Below, piece by piece: positions 46,367 to 56,540 of a stretch of DNA of 64,000 bases. A program made the translations under genes and the position numbers. The stretch comes from Dermacentor variabilis (taxonomy: Eukaryota; Arthropoda; Arachnida; Ixodida; Ixodidae): NCBI RefSeq assembly GCF_050947875.1, contig NC_134573.1, forward strand, positions 46,572,115 through 46,636,114, given 5' to 3'. The notes under the pieces are model-generated. The model was not told the origin of the DNA. It worked only from the letters and a program-made list of their open reading frames with translations, and made no database searches. Every line of letters begins with the position of its first letter. The stretch's first letter is position 1.

Positions 46367-49300
46367 CTACAGCCGCGCTCTGAGGTGTGTTGCTTCACAG
46401 AATTCCATCAATGCCGAAAATGCACGCTTGGTGATGGAACTGTGAGCATTGGGGAAGAGTAGGCACTGCAGGGTGGTGCATGGCAAGCCATATCGGCGGT
46501 AGGAGGCGTACAGAGCCTCCCTCTCGGTCTCGAAGGCCGGGCAGTGAAGCAGAAGGTGTTCTAGTGTCTCCACGTCGTCGCAGTTACCACACACGGGGCT
46601 GCCGGTTCCCGTGAGCCTGTGTGTGCGCGCCGCTGTTTTGTAGCAGCCGATGCGCAGGCGGAGAAGGAAGGCGCAGTCAGCCCGAGAGAGGCCCGCACGC
46701 GGGAGCAGGCGCGGGGGCGTTCCCGCCGCGACGCGCCGATCGGGATGTTGCGCAGTGAGGCTGCGCAGAACCGCTGTCTTGGCCGCGTCGAAGCTCGTCA
46801 CCAAGTGGGTGAGGGGAAAGCGCTCACCGTGCGCCGCTTTGGCGAGGGAGTCAGCCTCCTCGTTGCCTGGCAATCCGATGTGCGCGGGTATCCATTGAAG
46901 CGCCAGGTCGCAGCCTTGATTCACGATGTGTCGCAGCTTGCAGCCAACTCGAACAACAAGGGGCACTCCGCCGTAGTCCCTGGCCAGCATGCAAAGCGCC
47001 GCACGAGAGTCAGTGAGAATGGCCGCTGACACAATGTTCGGATGTTCCAAAAGAAGGTCGGCAGCGAGATCGATGGCGGCGAGTTCGGCCACTGTCGATG
47101 ACGCGGCAAAGCGCAGTCGGCACTGGCGCGTTTCCGAGATGGCCGGTGCCGTGCAAGCCGCAGCACCAGACCCGTCCGGCGTCACCGAGCCATCGGTGTA
47201 GACGAGAAGTCGTCCGGCCAGTCGCTCGTGCAGTAGGGAGGCGGTCTCCTGCCTCATGGCGCACACCGCAGTTCGGCGCTTTGATGCGACGCCAGGCACC
47301 GCGATGTTCACGTCGAGCAGACTGGAGTAGTACGGCAGGGAGACGAACTGTGGCGACGACCCGATGAGCTTTGAGAACTCGGTGGCGCACTTGCCCATTC
47401 CCGAGTTCGGCAGGGAGTGGAGTCTGCAGACGAGCCGCTGGCCCTGTGGTGAGCGCTGCAGGCGCTCAATGTGGTGGAGCGCCTGCTTTCGTGCACGAAG
47501 CGATGGCGGCCAGTTGCCCACTTCCGCGAGTGTCGCCCCTACTTGGGAGGAGCGGGGGAGGCCGTATAATTCTCGCACCGCAGTACGGTGCGCCATGTCA
47601 ATGGCATTCCAATTCGCCGCTCGAGCGTTGGTGGTGGGGAGGGCGTAGAGTGCCCTCGATGTGGCCACAGAGTTGTAAACGCGCAGTGCGAGTTGCGGCG
47701 TGCATCCGTGTCCACGCGCGAGAAGAGAGCGGGCGGCGCTGGCGACTTTCCTTGATTGCTTGCAGATGTGGGAGACGGCCGCATTGAAGTTGACTCGGCA
47801 GTCGATCTGCAGGCCGAGGTAACGGACGCTCTTGCGCCACAGGAGCGGGCAACGGCGCAGAGTCAGCGGTGGCGCTTCGGAACGTGCTCGCGTTCCTCGC
47901 GGGTGTACCAGTAGTGCCTCTGTTTTGGTCACCGACAGCTGGAGCCCGATGCTTCCCATGTACTGGTCCACCGCGTCAATTGCAGTCTGGACAGATGCAC
48001 GCACCTGATAGCCGACTTGAGTAGGGCCAGTCGCAAAGAGGGCGATGTCGTCAGCGTAGATTGCAACCCGTACTTCGTGCGACATCGCTTTTGGGATGTA
48101 GTCCGGAAGTCGCGCGAGGGCAAGATTAAACAAAAAGGGGCTCAAAACACTGCCCTGCGGAACACCAGAAAACACACTGCGCGGCCGGCTGAGCGCACCT
48201 CCAACCCGCACCCGAAGCGTGCGATCAGACAAGAAGGCTCGCACGTAGTCGAGTAGCCGGTCGGTGACGCCGAGCTCGTGCAGCGCACTGACGATCGTAG
48301 AATGCGGCAGCCCATCGAAGGCGCCCTGTACATCAAGCAGGACGAGGTAGCCGGCCTCGCAACGGCTCGCCGCCTGCTCGAGAGTAGCGACAACCTCGGC
48401 CAGGGCGTCAGCCGTTGCGCGCAGCCGGCGGAAGCCGCTCTGCTCGGGAGCGAATGCGTCAAGTGCCGCCGCAATCCACTCCAGACGACGAAGTGCCATA
48501 GCTTCGAATGTCTTACCGGCGACAGACGTGAGTGAAACCGGGCGGTAGGAGCTCACGCTGCTTCGCGGTTTGCCACTCTTGAGGAGAGGTACCACGGTTG
48601 CTTCTTTCCACTCGGGAGGGACGACGCCGGTGCGCCAGATGCGGTTGTACACCTCCAACAGCGATGGGAGCTGCTCGTCGTCGATGTTTCGCAACGTCTG
48701 GTAGGTGATTCCATCCGCGCCCGGCGCAGAACGTCGCCTACGAGCGTTGAGCACGATGCGGAGCTCGCTCAAGGTGAAGTCCTCCGTGCACAGCGCCTTC
48801 ACCTGCTGCAGAATTCCGTTCGTCGGGAAGTAGCGAAGCGGCGCGAGGAGAGCGGCTTTGTTGTGCTCAGGAAGCTCGGGAAGCTCGAAAACTGGGCCAT
48901 CGGGCGGAAGCAACGGCGGCGGCGGTGCAAAAGCGGCGGCGAACGCGTCCGCGAGCTGCTCTGCGCTCAAGCCCTGTGCGACCGCGATGGAAAGTGCAGG
49001 ACAGCGAGGGACCTTTGGTCGAAGGAGAGCGCCGAGAATGCGCCACGGGCGCGATCTGTTGCGCGTATCGTCGAGCGACACACACAAACTGCTCCAGCTC
49101 TGATTGCGCCGCTGCCTGGCATGACGGCGGCACGCCGCATCAAGGCGATTGTAGAGAGTCCAATCCTCTCTCCTGTCACTCTTGATGGCTCGATGTTCAG
49201 CGCGGCGCCGGACAGCTCGAAGGTTAAGCAGCTTGATGTCGGGCACCGGCGTTCCCGCAGGCACAGAACAGCATTTCGTGGCGGCGTCGACACAACGTGT

Positions 49301-49953
49301 CACGTGAGTCAGGAAGTCCGTGTTCGCAGTAGGGGGCGTGGCACAGAGTTTCCGAAACTGTGTCCAGTCGGTAACACGATAGGAGCGCCGCGGTCCATGG
49401 GCTGTAGCGTGCGGCTCGAGGGAGATCGGGTAATGATCGGAGCCCTGAGTGTCGGGGCTGCGTCGCCACTCGTAGTGGCAACCCTCGCTCACAAGCGACA
49501 AGTCGATGGCGCTCTTCCGCGCACCCCGGCGCACGAATGTGGGACTGCCGGTGTTGAGAAGTAGGAGGCCCGCAGAGAGGATGGAGTTCAGCAAGTCCCT
49601 ACCTCGCGGCTCGGTGTGCGGGCACCCCCATGTTGTGTGGTGACTGTTGAAGTCACCCAACACCACACAGTCACCTCCGATGCGAGCGACAAGCGCAACC
49701 ACGAACGAGGTGTCCCACCGACGCACGGGCCGAACATAAACACTGGCGACACAGGTGTCGGCACCCCCAACACGCACAGTCACGGCCACGCACTCGATTC
49801 CACTGGTCACGATGTCGGTGACATTTACGTCGGCTTGCGCGAGACATGCGCGAACATACAGAGATGCGCGGGACCGTCCAGGCGAATGCAGCGGGTCGCA
49901 GCAATGAGTCTTGTTGCAGGTCTGCGACTGGCATTCGGTGGCACTGTGATAGG
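46367..49953 (-). CDS. LINE B ORF2, main part: endonuclease C-part, reverse transcriptase, RNase H, zinc tail
   Basis: Open without a stop. In order: endonuclease CVASVYVRPVRRWDT, VVLGDFNSHHTTWG (GDFN) and QGSDHYPISL (SDH). Then come the reverse transcriptase YLVLLDVQGAFDGLP (motif A), GVPQGSVLSPFLFNLALA and VAIYADDIALFA (YADD, 48048-48059). RNase H has LVYTDGSVTPDGSG, ELAAIDLAADLL, LTDSRAALCML and GNEEADSLAKAA, all four acidic residues present. The zinc tail is CGNCDDVETLEHLLLHC. The protein nicks DNA and copies element RNA. The frame continues past 49953 into the LTR to a TTG at 50113, adding 53 foreign residues. The true N-terminus is at 50765-50936. Confidence 0.92.
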
Positions 49954-50242
49954 TGTTTTGATCGCGACACTTGTACGATCTGTTGGGAACTCGGCGCTGA
50001 CGCCCGTGGTTGTACCTGGGTCGCAAGCCCCAAGGGTAGCGTTGGCCTGGCGGCCTGGGGTACAACTGGAAGCATCCGAAGGTCCCGGCAAAGCATGAGT
50101 CGACTGGTAACAACGAAACAACTTGTTTATTTTAACATCGCAAAGAGTTGGTGGTCAGGTTTGACCGAAGTAGAGAGACGGGAGAGCACTTCACTCAACA
50201 GAAGAAATCGGAGCCCTCCTTTTGGCGTCCGGGGGCAGCTGT

Positions 50243-50249
50243 TTTTATA
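50243..50249 (-). promoter_or_regulatory. TATA box of the solo LTR
   Basis: TATAAAA on minus, downstream of the tandem U3 repeats and about 115 bases before the AATAAA. This is the expected promoter position of an LTR. Confidence 0.6.
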
Positions 50250-50350
50250 CTCTCGCAGTTGAGGGCAAGAAGGAACCCCTCAAAAGACGAGCACGTGAAT
50301 GTACAATGGGCTAATGGTGACGCACACTGTCGTAGCGATGCCGTAGCACC

Positions 50351-50428
50351 ATGACGAGCACGATCTCGTAGCACCCTGTCGAGCACGATCTCGTAGCACC
50401 CTGTCGAGCACGATCTCGTAGCACCCTG
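50351..50428 (-). repeat. 25-bp tandem repeat (three units) in the LTR U3
   Basis: TGTCGAGCACGATCTCGTAG + CACCC is repeated three times; the first unit has two changes. Such U3 repeats often hold enhancer sites. Confidence 0.9.
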
Positions 50429-50473
50429 TTGTAGCGCTGCCGGTCGGGCACAATGACTGTAATGAGAGGATGG

Positions 50474-50617
50474 TCCCTGCTTTGGCATCGCCTGTTTCGG
50501 GCACAATGACTGGAACGAGATCCCTGCTTTGGCATCGCCTGTTTCGGGCACAATGACTGGAATGAGATCCCTGCTTTGGCATCGCCTGTTTCGGGCACAA
50601 TGACTGGAATGCGAGGA
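50474..50617 (-). repeat. 47-bp tandem repeat (three units) in the LTR U3
   Basis: Units at 50474, 50521 and 50568 begin TCCCTGCTTTGGCATCGCCT and are nearly identical. A partial unit precedes them at 50443-50473. Confidence 0.95.
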
Positions 50618-50764
50618 TGATCCCTAGGCGGTCGCATCGCCGCAGTCGCGCCTGGAAACACCTGGCGATGAGTGTTGCGGCGACGACGATCGGGCCAAAA
50701 TGTCTGCCGCCCCGCCGCAGTCGCGCCGGCAAAACCACGTGTCGCAGGCGAAACGCAACATAGG

Positions 50765-50936
50765 CCACAAATCCGGGGAGGTTAAACTCGCCGGGACGCG
50801 CGTAAGTTTCTTGTAGCGCGAGCACATCGTATTCGTGTAGTGAGAGGTGCTCGGCGAGTTCAGCGTGACGGCAGCGCAACGAGCGGACATTCCACTGGAG
50901 GATGCGCGGCCGACGTTTCGGAGATCGCCTATCCAT
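50765..50936 (-). CDS. LINE B ORF2, N-terminal part of the endonuclease
   Basis: ATG at 50936. The peptide shows RILQWNVRSLRCRHAELAEH and YDVLALQETYA, the first endonuclease strands with the catalytic-type Glu, ending at GFVAY where the LTR lies. It continues in frame at 49953. The start overlaps the end of ORF1 by eight bases (ATGGATAG), which points to re-initiation or frameshift coupling between the ORFs. It shares the NVRSLR and LALQE motifs with LINE A. Confidence 0.85.
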
Positions 50937-53022
50937 GCTGGGGCAGGGCTTGCTGGGCTGCAAGTGCCGCGACGCACATTTGCCGAGTGGTGTCGTCCAT
51001 CGCTGCTGTCTCTATGAGGACGCGCAGTGCTGCTGCGAGGGCCGCGATAACTGCATCCTTTGGATCGGAGGTGGCGGAGGTAGTGGGCTGTTCCGTCTGC
51101 GATTGCTCCGCCGGCTGGGCGCCGCCACCGCTGAGCGCGTCTCTATATGACAACCCAGGTTGTACGACCGCGGAAGGACGGGTGGCTGCTCCTTGCTTCC
51201 GTCGGATGGCGTCTGATGAGGCGCGAGCTTTAGCGATCGCCTGCTGTCGCGTGAGAGGCTCTGGCGACAGTGACAACAGTACGGCAGCCTTCCTCTCCAT
51301 TTGCCAGTTGGGGCAGCGCGGCTCCGAGGTTGCGTGATTCCCGCTGCAGTTAATGCAGCGCGGCCTCTGCGCTGTGCAGTCGGCGGTGGCGTGTGATTCT
51401 CCGCAACGGAGGCAGCGGGCATCGCGCGAACATGTTGCGCCGGCGTGACCAAACAAGCCGCATCGGTCGCACTGGAGTGGCCGCGGGAGTCTGGGACGAA
51501 CCGTGCGACGCTGCTTGAAGAGGAGCACTTCGGCTGGAACGGCGTTGCCGGCGAATCGCACCGCTATGTTGTGGCCCCTGCGCTCGCATGAGAGGACGGT
51601 CACGGAGGCTTCAAGGTGGTCTCTTATTGTGTCCGCGTCGAACGAGCGGTCGACACCGAAGATGGTGCCAGCACAGGTGTTTTTTGTGAGAGCTTTCGCC
51701 CTCACTGGCACATCGCCGACGGTGCGGACTTGTAGGAGATGTGACAGTTCTGCCTCCGGGAGCACGTCCACGGCGACAACATTCCGTCGAAAGTTCACCC
51801 GCACGCGGTGTGCTCCCTGAATAGCTGAGAGCTGTGCGGCGATAGATTCTTGCGTCAGTCTCAGGAAGTTGCCTTTCTTCCCTTGGGGACGAAACAGGAT
51901 CGTGTCAGCGCGTTCTCCTGGAGCTGGGCCGTCGACCGAGGGTGTATGAGGGATCATCTCGAGAGGCCTGTAGCGCGGCTTCCTTTTCCCGGCCCTCTTG
52001 GGTAGTGAGGGGTGATTAGCGCTGTGTTTATTAGCCTGCTCGGTTGAATCCGAGGCGGAGATGAGTGCTGGGCGACGTTCTGGCTCGGTGTGGGGCTGTT
52101 GCTGCTGGCTGCTTTGCGGAGCGAGCGGCTGGAGCGGCCCGAGAACACAGCTGGGGCGCGGGTGCGCCGAGCTAGCTGGGTCGGTTGAGGAGTGCATTCC
52201 TTCCCCCATTGCCTTTTTCACTTCGGCGCCGTCGTTGCTCATACCTTGAGAGCTTGTCGCAGGTGCGGCCCCGGCGTGAGTCATTGGCGAGGGAGACTGA
52301 CCCTCTCCCTCTCGCTCTGTCGGGCGCGGACGAGTGGGTGGCTCGGCCAGTGGGGGCTTTTGTTGTTCCCCGTTCGACTTGTCGGCGCTTGCTTGGGGAG
52401 CTGGCCCGTTCTGCGAATGCTCGGCAACCGCTGCCACGTGGAGTGCTAGGGAAGGTGATGCCGGGTGGCTGTCATGGCGCCGGCGGGAGTCGTTCGCTTG
52501 TTTTTCGCCATGTTGCGGAGCTTCGAGAGATGGCGGTGGGCTGCTTTCCGTCGCTGCCGCGGTCGTAGTTTCGTTGTCAACGCGAGTCAGCGGTGAGGCA
52601 GGCAATGATGCAGACGACGAACGATCAGACCTCGTGGGATTAGAGGTTGGTGACCCGCTACACGAGGCGCTGAGCGATGGCGACGACTCCGTGCTGTCAG
52701 AGCTGGTGGCCCGCGAGGAGGAGATCGTGCTGCTACTCGGAGACGTAGGCGCTGAGGCATTGTTGTCGCTTTCCAACTCGGCGAGAGATGCTGCGGCGGC
52801 AGTGGTGTTGGCGGCCTCTCGGCGATGGCGGTTGCCACGTGCGTGGCGGTTGGCGTTCTTGCGGCCGGCGTTCTTACGGGTTGTCGGTGACAGGCGCTTT
52901 GGCATCCCTTCCGAACCTCCTAGCACACGGCGGGCCTCCAAAAGTAGCAAGTCCAGTGCTCGCGAGCGAGGCTGTGGTGTGCCGAGACGAAACCCGGGCA
53001 CTGTGTCCTGGGTGTCATCCAT
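50929..53022 (-). CDS. LINE B ORF1: zinc-knuckle RNA-binding protein
   Basis: About 697 residues from the ATG at 53022; a TTG start four codons earlier is also open. The first ~360 residues are low-complexity, rich in Ser, Ala, Pro and Glu. A conserved fold follows (FLRLTQESIAAQLSAIQGAH ... GTIFGVDRSFDADTIRDHLE). Then come three zinc knuckles: CDRCGLFGHAGATC, CLRCGESHATADC, CINCSGNHATSEPRC. A short coiled-coil-like tail (DAVIAALAAALRVLIETA) ends it. ORF1 proteins of this type package element RNA. The open frame of this length argues for a recent copy. It ends TAG at 50929, overlapping the ORF2 start. Confidence 0.9.
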   Translation of the reverse strand: MDDTQDTVPGFRLGTPQPRSRALDLLLLEARRVLGGSEGMPKRLSPTTRKNAGRKNANRHARGNRHRREAANTTAAAASLAELESDNNASAPTSPSSSTISSSRATSSDSTESSPSLSASCSGSPTSNPTRSDRSSSASLPASPLTRVDNETTTAAATESSPPPSLEAPQHGEKQANDSRRRHDSHPASPSLALHVAAVAEHSQNGPAPQASADKSNGEQQKPPLAEPPTRPRPTEREGEGQSPSPMTHAGAAPATSSQGMSNDGAEVKKAMGEGMHSSTDPASSAHPRPSCVLGPLQPLAPQSSQQQQPHTEPERRPALISASDSTEQANKHSANHPSLPKRAGKRKPRYRPLEMIPHTPSVDGPAPGERADTILFRPQGKKGNFLRLTQESIAAQLSAIQGAHRVRVNFRRNVVAVDVLPEAELSHLLQVRTVGDVPVRAKALTKNTCAGTIFGVDRSFDADTIRDHLEASVTVLSCERRGHNIAVRFAGNAVPAEVLLFKQRRTVRPRLPRPLQCDRCGLFGHAGATCSRDARCLRCGESHATADCTAQRPRCINCSGNHATSEPRCPNWQMERKAAVLLSLSPEPLTRQQAIAKARASSDAIRRKQGAATRPSAVVQPGLSYRDALSGGGAQPAEQSQTEQPTTSATSDPKDAVIAALAAALRVLIETAAMDDTTRQMCVAALAAQQALPQHG

Positions 53023-53251
53023 GTCAGGGTCCAACCAAGGGCCGGAACGGCCGGCTACAGGTTCATACCTTCTCCCCTGGGAGCCCTAAAAAGGGCTACG
53101 CTCAAGAGCGCTGTCGTGGGAGAAGGTTAACAAGTAGCTAGGGTTAGGGATAAAAAAAAAAAAACTCTCACAACGAGGGCTGTAGCGAGTGCCGTGGTCG
53201 TCGGAGCGAGGGGGAATGCGACCGCTCGCTACGAGTGTCCGGGGCGAACTC
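53023..53251 (-). promoter_or_regulatory. LINE B 5' leader, likely with internal promoter
   Basis: GC-rich leader with a 14-A run (53151-53164 on plus). No TATA box is seen. LINEs of this kind usually carry a promoter inside this region. The 5' border depends on the candidate duplication at 53252-53261. Confidence 0.4.
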
Positions 53252-54086
53252 CAAGAAGAGTCACACACACTCTTTGGTGACTATGCCTTCGGATCTCTTC
53301 ACTGATGGTGTCAGCTACACACGAGGCTGTATTTAAAACTTTGTAGGTCCGAGTGTGAGAGCGGAGTGGTTAGAGACTCATTCCATGTAAACAACATATG
53401 CCTGTACTTTTATTGTCTTTCGTTGTTTTTCAATAAAAGTGAGGATCAGCTTGGGCGAAATGCTATGTACGTAATTGACGGCACAGAGCATGGTCTTCGT
53501 CTTCATGCACTACAATTTATTTTTCATCATGGACGCAGAACTTCAATCAAGGCTACCACAATGTTTACCAAGGCCCATGGAGACCCATATTAGGGACTTC
53601 TGCTAAATGTTGCACACATGAACAGTCTTATTTCTCGGAATGCCAAAAACAAGTCCATGTTGAGCCAATTGCGGCGCCGTGACATCTACAGACCCAGCTT
53701 ACAGAGACAAGGGACATCTATTTAAAATCAACCTGAAAAAGCTCGACCAAGGCCCCTTGACATTGACACGAATGCTGGGTCCCTGGTCTTGCCCATCAAA
53801 ACAGCGCAAAGGCCCTGGACTTCTTGTATACTGAACAATATACTCTCTGAACTATGACCCTTGCTCTCTAAACTATGACCCACACATGTCATCTCATCAA
53901 AACTGTCATTTTATTTTCTTTCCATCGCCTCGGACGCTTATTCTGCTGGCAATAATAACGTAAGTTCGGCACTTGTCTTTTTCGTATCTGCATTTGACCA
54001 CTTTCCTCTAGGGCCATTATACTCCTTCGCCCCGTTCCCTGCGGAGAAGCACGTAAGTGAAAATACGCTGGCTAATCTGCCTTTTC

Positions 54087-54133
<47 letters not shown>

Positions 54134-55436
54134 TTTCGTCATCGAAATATCCACCTTCACTATGGTTTCCTGAATCCTGAAGTCAAACACACCGCGCCTG
54201 TTCATGGTCGTGTCGCTGTCTATTTGTGTTACTGCTTTCATTTTTTTTTGTTCTATCGCTCATTGTGAAAGTTCTGCACTTCTTCTCAAGCTAGATTTTA
54301 TTCGCCAAGTTTCAGCGTCTTTTCTCGGGGCGAATACATTCAAGATACGCTTTCCTTTCAAGAGATATCGGTAACCTTCCTTTCATTGCTTAATATATTT
54401 TGTTGTATGTGCTCCAACTGACGTTATTCGTCTGAACATATGTGTTTGATGATCAAGGCACCAGTTTTCTACTTTTCGTAGATAATTGCACTCGCGCACA
54501 GCTTCAGGAGGCTGACTATGCTAGCCACAAACATTTAACGCGAAAGCGCTAAAGACCCAAAAATCCGGTGTCGGCGTCGGCGCCGGCATTGGCGTCCCGT
54601 GAGCGAAGATTGCCGTATATATTTAGGTACATGTATATGCCACGCCTTGCTATATGACATGCCGTATATGGAGCTTATATTGCCACATCGTTCTATATCT
54701 AAGGTTGCTCATACCTTGTCTTACATTCTTGACAAAATTATTCCTCGGAATTTTGAGATTGACAGCCCGCAAACAAATGTTGTGAAACAAAAAACCGACA
54801 GCACACCCCGTTTACGTTCAATCTTCTCAGACTGAAATATTAAAAGTGCTAAACAATAGCATAAACCTGAAAATCACGTAAGCTTTCGGCGCGGCTGTGC
54901 ACTAACCTTGGTATCGGCGCACACAAGAGGCCGCCTTTCTACCACAAAGCTCGCCTTCGTGCATAGCGTTCACCGCCAGTGTTTCGCGGTAAACATTACG
55001 AATGCATAAGCTGCAATTACCGGGAAGCGTGAGAAGCGGTCAGGGATCTTTGGGTGCTAGCGCGTTCCACTATTAAAGCTGACGCCTAAGCGTCCTTCAA
55101 AGTTTCTTTTTAATTATTATTGATATGAATGAGGAAAGAGGGCTTTGTTTGGCTAGAGCAGCTTTCCATTTAACTAGAAGTGTATCAGCTTGAACTGAAT
55201 ATTGCAAAAACAAAATAGATAATATTTAATCTGTAAATCAGGAGTAACTGTGGAGTAAAATTTCGAGACGATATTGTACATCCTGTTAGCAGCATAAAAT
55301 TCTTTGGCGTACTCTTTCATGAACCCGTACCTTGGAACGTCCATGTTTATTATTTGTGAGTGGTGGCCCTAGTTTACACTCCCAAGGTTAGTTCTAGTAG
55401 TGAGACATAAATACCCGAGAAAGTGGATGGTTAGAA
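53252..55436. other. No gene seen; small repeats
   Basis: Starts with the candidate target duplication of LINE B. A (TC)n tract lies at 54092-54130. 54530-54600 holds a GCGAAAGCGCTAAAG ... GTGTCGGCGTCGGCGCCGGC block typical of tick dispersed repeats. The rest has short ORFs with no domain. Confidence 0.45.
54092..54130 (+). repeat. (TC)n microsatellite
   Basis: Nineteen TC units without interruption. Confidence 0.97.
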
Positions 55437-55521
55437 CGGCGCCGCGGTAGCTCGGTCGGTTAGAGCATCGCGCGCGTAATGCGAAGACGTGGGATTGTTC
55501 ATCACCTGCAGGCAAATTGTT

Positions 55522-56190
55522 TTTACAGCGAAGCTGTTCATGGCTAGGATCTGGGAAAACATGTGTCCCCCCCACCCGACATGTTGACAAAAACAAATCA
55601 ACATGTGGGGCCGATCCTGGTTATAGTGCATAAAGGCTCCAAGTTCAATGGCACTTAACCCTGTAGGCACGGAATCCTGTAACGCGCCCTCGAACTGCCC
55701 TTGTCACACGTGAGGCCCAAAGAGGTCCCAGGCACAAGGGTAAGAACGGATGTTTTGAAAAAATATTTTGTGGAACTTTTCCAAAAATGACTGTTACAAA
55801 ATTCCCGGCGCCTACCGCGCAAACGCGCTATCGCCACTGCTGGCGCGTTCGTCGTCGCCGTCTTTTTTCACAGCTAGAAAAAACAATGCGCCGGAGCGAT
55901 AAAGGCTGTTCCCCAACCGCTAGTCTATGGCGATGCGTGTCGAAATGTCAGTGTAATCTATAAAATAAAAAAGGAATGAAAAGTAAAATAAAAAATATGA
56001 ATTAAAAATACATTAAAAATAATAAAAAATGATCATAAACAACAAACAAAATAAAAAGACGATACAAACAACGGAGTTATGTATTTGTACCTTTACTCGA
56101 CCAATATAGCGTTACCACCAGACAGAACCTAACAGCTATTGAGCAATACAGATTCGCTGGTCTTCCATCTTCCCGTAGTGGAAGGGCTCT
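55522..56190. mobile_element. Insertion inside the SINE
   Basis: About 670 bp separate the SINE head from its body. It begins ACAGCGAAGCTGTTCATGGC and holds an A-rich stretch (55960-56060). No ORF or terminal repeats were recognised, so its class is unknown. Its limits are inferred from the SINE. Confidence 0.45.
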
Positions 56191-56317
56191 GAATTTTTAA
56201 TTCACTGTCAGTTCCATTAATTTATCGTTTCTTTAATTCAATAACTAAGTACAAGTAACTTATCCTATGTCGTCCTTGGTATGCGTTTGTTGGCTTCTTA
56301 CGATATGATTACTAAAA

Positions 56318-56473
56318 TGATTTTGGCTTCTAGCGCGGAGTGAAACAGGGACACAGAAAGGAGCAGACAGGACGAGCGCTCGTCCTGCCTGCTCCTTTCT
56401 GTGTCCCTGTTTCACTTCGCGCTAGAAGCCAAAATCACGTTACCGTACCAACTCGCCCAACTGTCTATCCTTT
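56318..56473. mobile_element. 156-bp foldback insertion with a 12-bp target duplication
   Basis: 56319-56436 is a near-perfect 118-bp palindrome: 59-bp arms, two mismatches seen, no spacer (centre GACGAGC/GCTCGTC at 56377/56378). The insertion is bounded by TGATTACTAAAA at 56306-56317 and 56474-56485. Without it the SINE body is continuous. A 12-bp duplication is more like LINE-driven insertion than a cut-and-paste transposon. Confidence 0.8.
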
Positions 56474-56540
56474 TGATTACTAAAACACGGGCCTCTCGGT
56501 TTATCCACTTTCTTCATGTTTATTATTTGAAGCTTAAACG

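Larger units (their letters stand above)
49954..50760 (-). mobile_element. 807-bp solo LTR inside LINE B endonuclease
   Basis: Ends are TG...CA (plus: TGTTTTGATC ... ACGCAACA) and are flanked by a direct TAGG at 49950-49953 and 50761-50764, a 4-bp target duplication as for Ty3/gypsy-type integration. Removing the LTR and one TAGG restores the endonuclease frame across the joint. Read on minus the layout is U3 with tandem repeats, TATAAAA (50249-50243), then AATAAA (50131-50126) about 115 bases on, then U5. It carries no internal region, so it is a solo LTR left by recombination. Confidence 0.9.
46167..53251 (-). mobile_element. LINE B: nearly intact two-ORF RNase H-type LINE
   Basis: Minus-strand element with leader, ORF1, ORF2 and 3' untranslated region. 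Apart from an 807-bp LTR insertion (49954-50760) the coding frames are open. A 10-bp direct repeat, CAAGAAGAGT, sits at 46157-46166 and 53252-53261 and is the best candidate target-site duplication; it sets the limits given. The element would be about 6.27 kb without the LTR. RNase H plus an apurinic-type endonuclease places it in the I-like group rather than jockey, CR1 or RTE. Confidence 0.85.
55437..56540 (+). repeat. tRNA-derived SINE split by two insertions
   Basis: The head (55437-55521) has a tRNA-like A box (TAGCTCGGTCGGTTAGAGC) and a weak B box (GGGATTGTTCATCACC), then GGCAAATTGTTTTT. The body resumes at about 56191 (TTCCATTAATTTATCGTTTC, TGTCCTTGGTATGC in degenerate form, GTTTGTTGGCTTCTTACG) and again after 56485 (GGGCCTCTCGGTTTATCC). 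The same blocks run together, in order, in the minus copy at 13020-13215. Confidence 0.65.

Noticed and set aside
53130..53146. TAGGGTTAGGG, telomere-like
   Set aside because: Fewer than two units, and arthropod telomeres use TTAGG. It lies in the LINE B leader.
53345..53385. tRNA-like AGCGGAGTGGTTAGAGAC
   Set aside because: An A-box-like match only; no B box at tRNA spacing and no paired stems.
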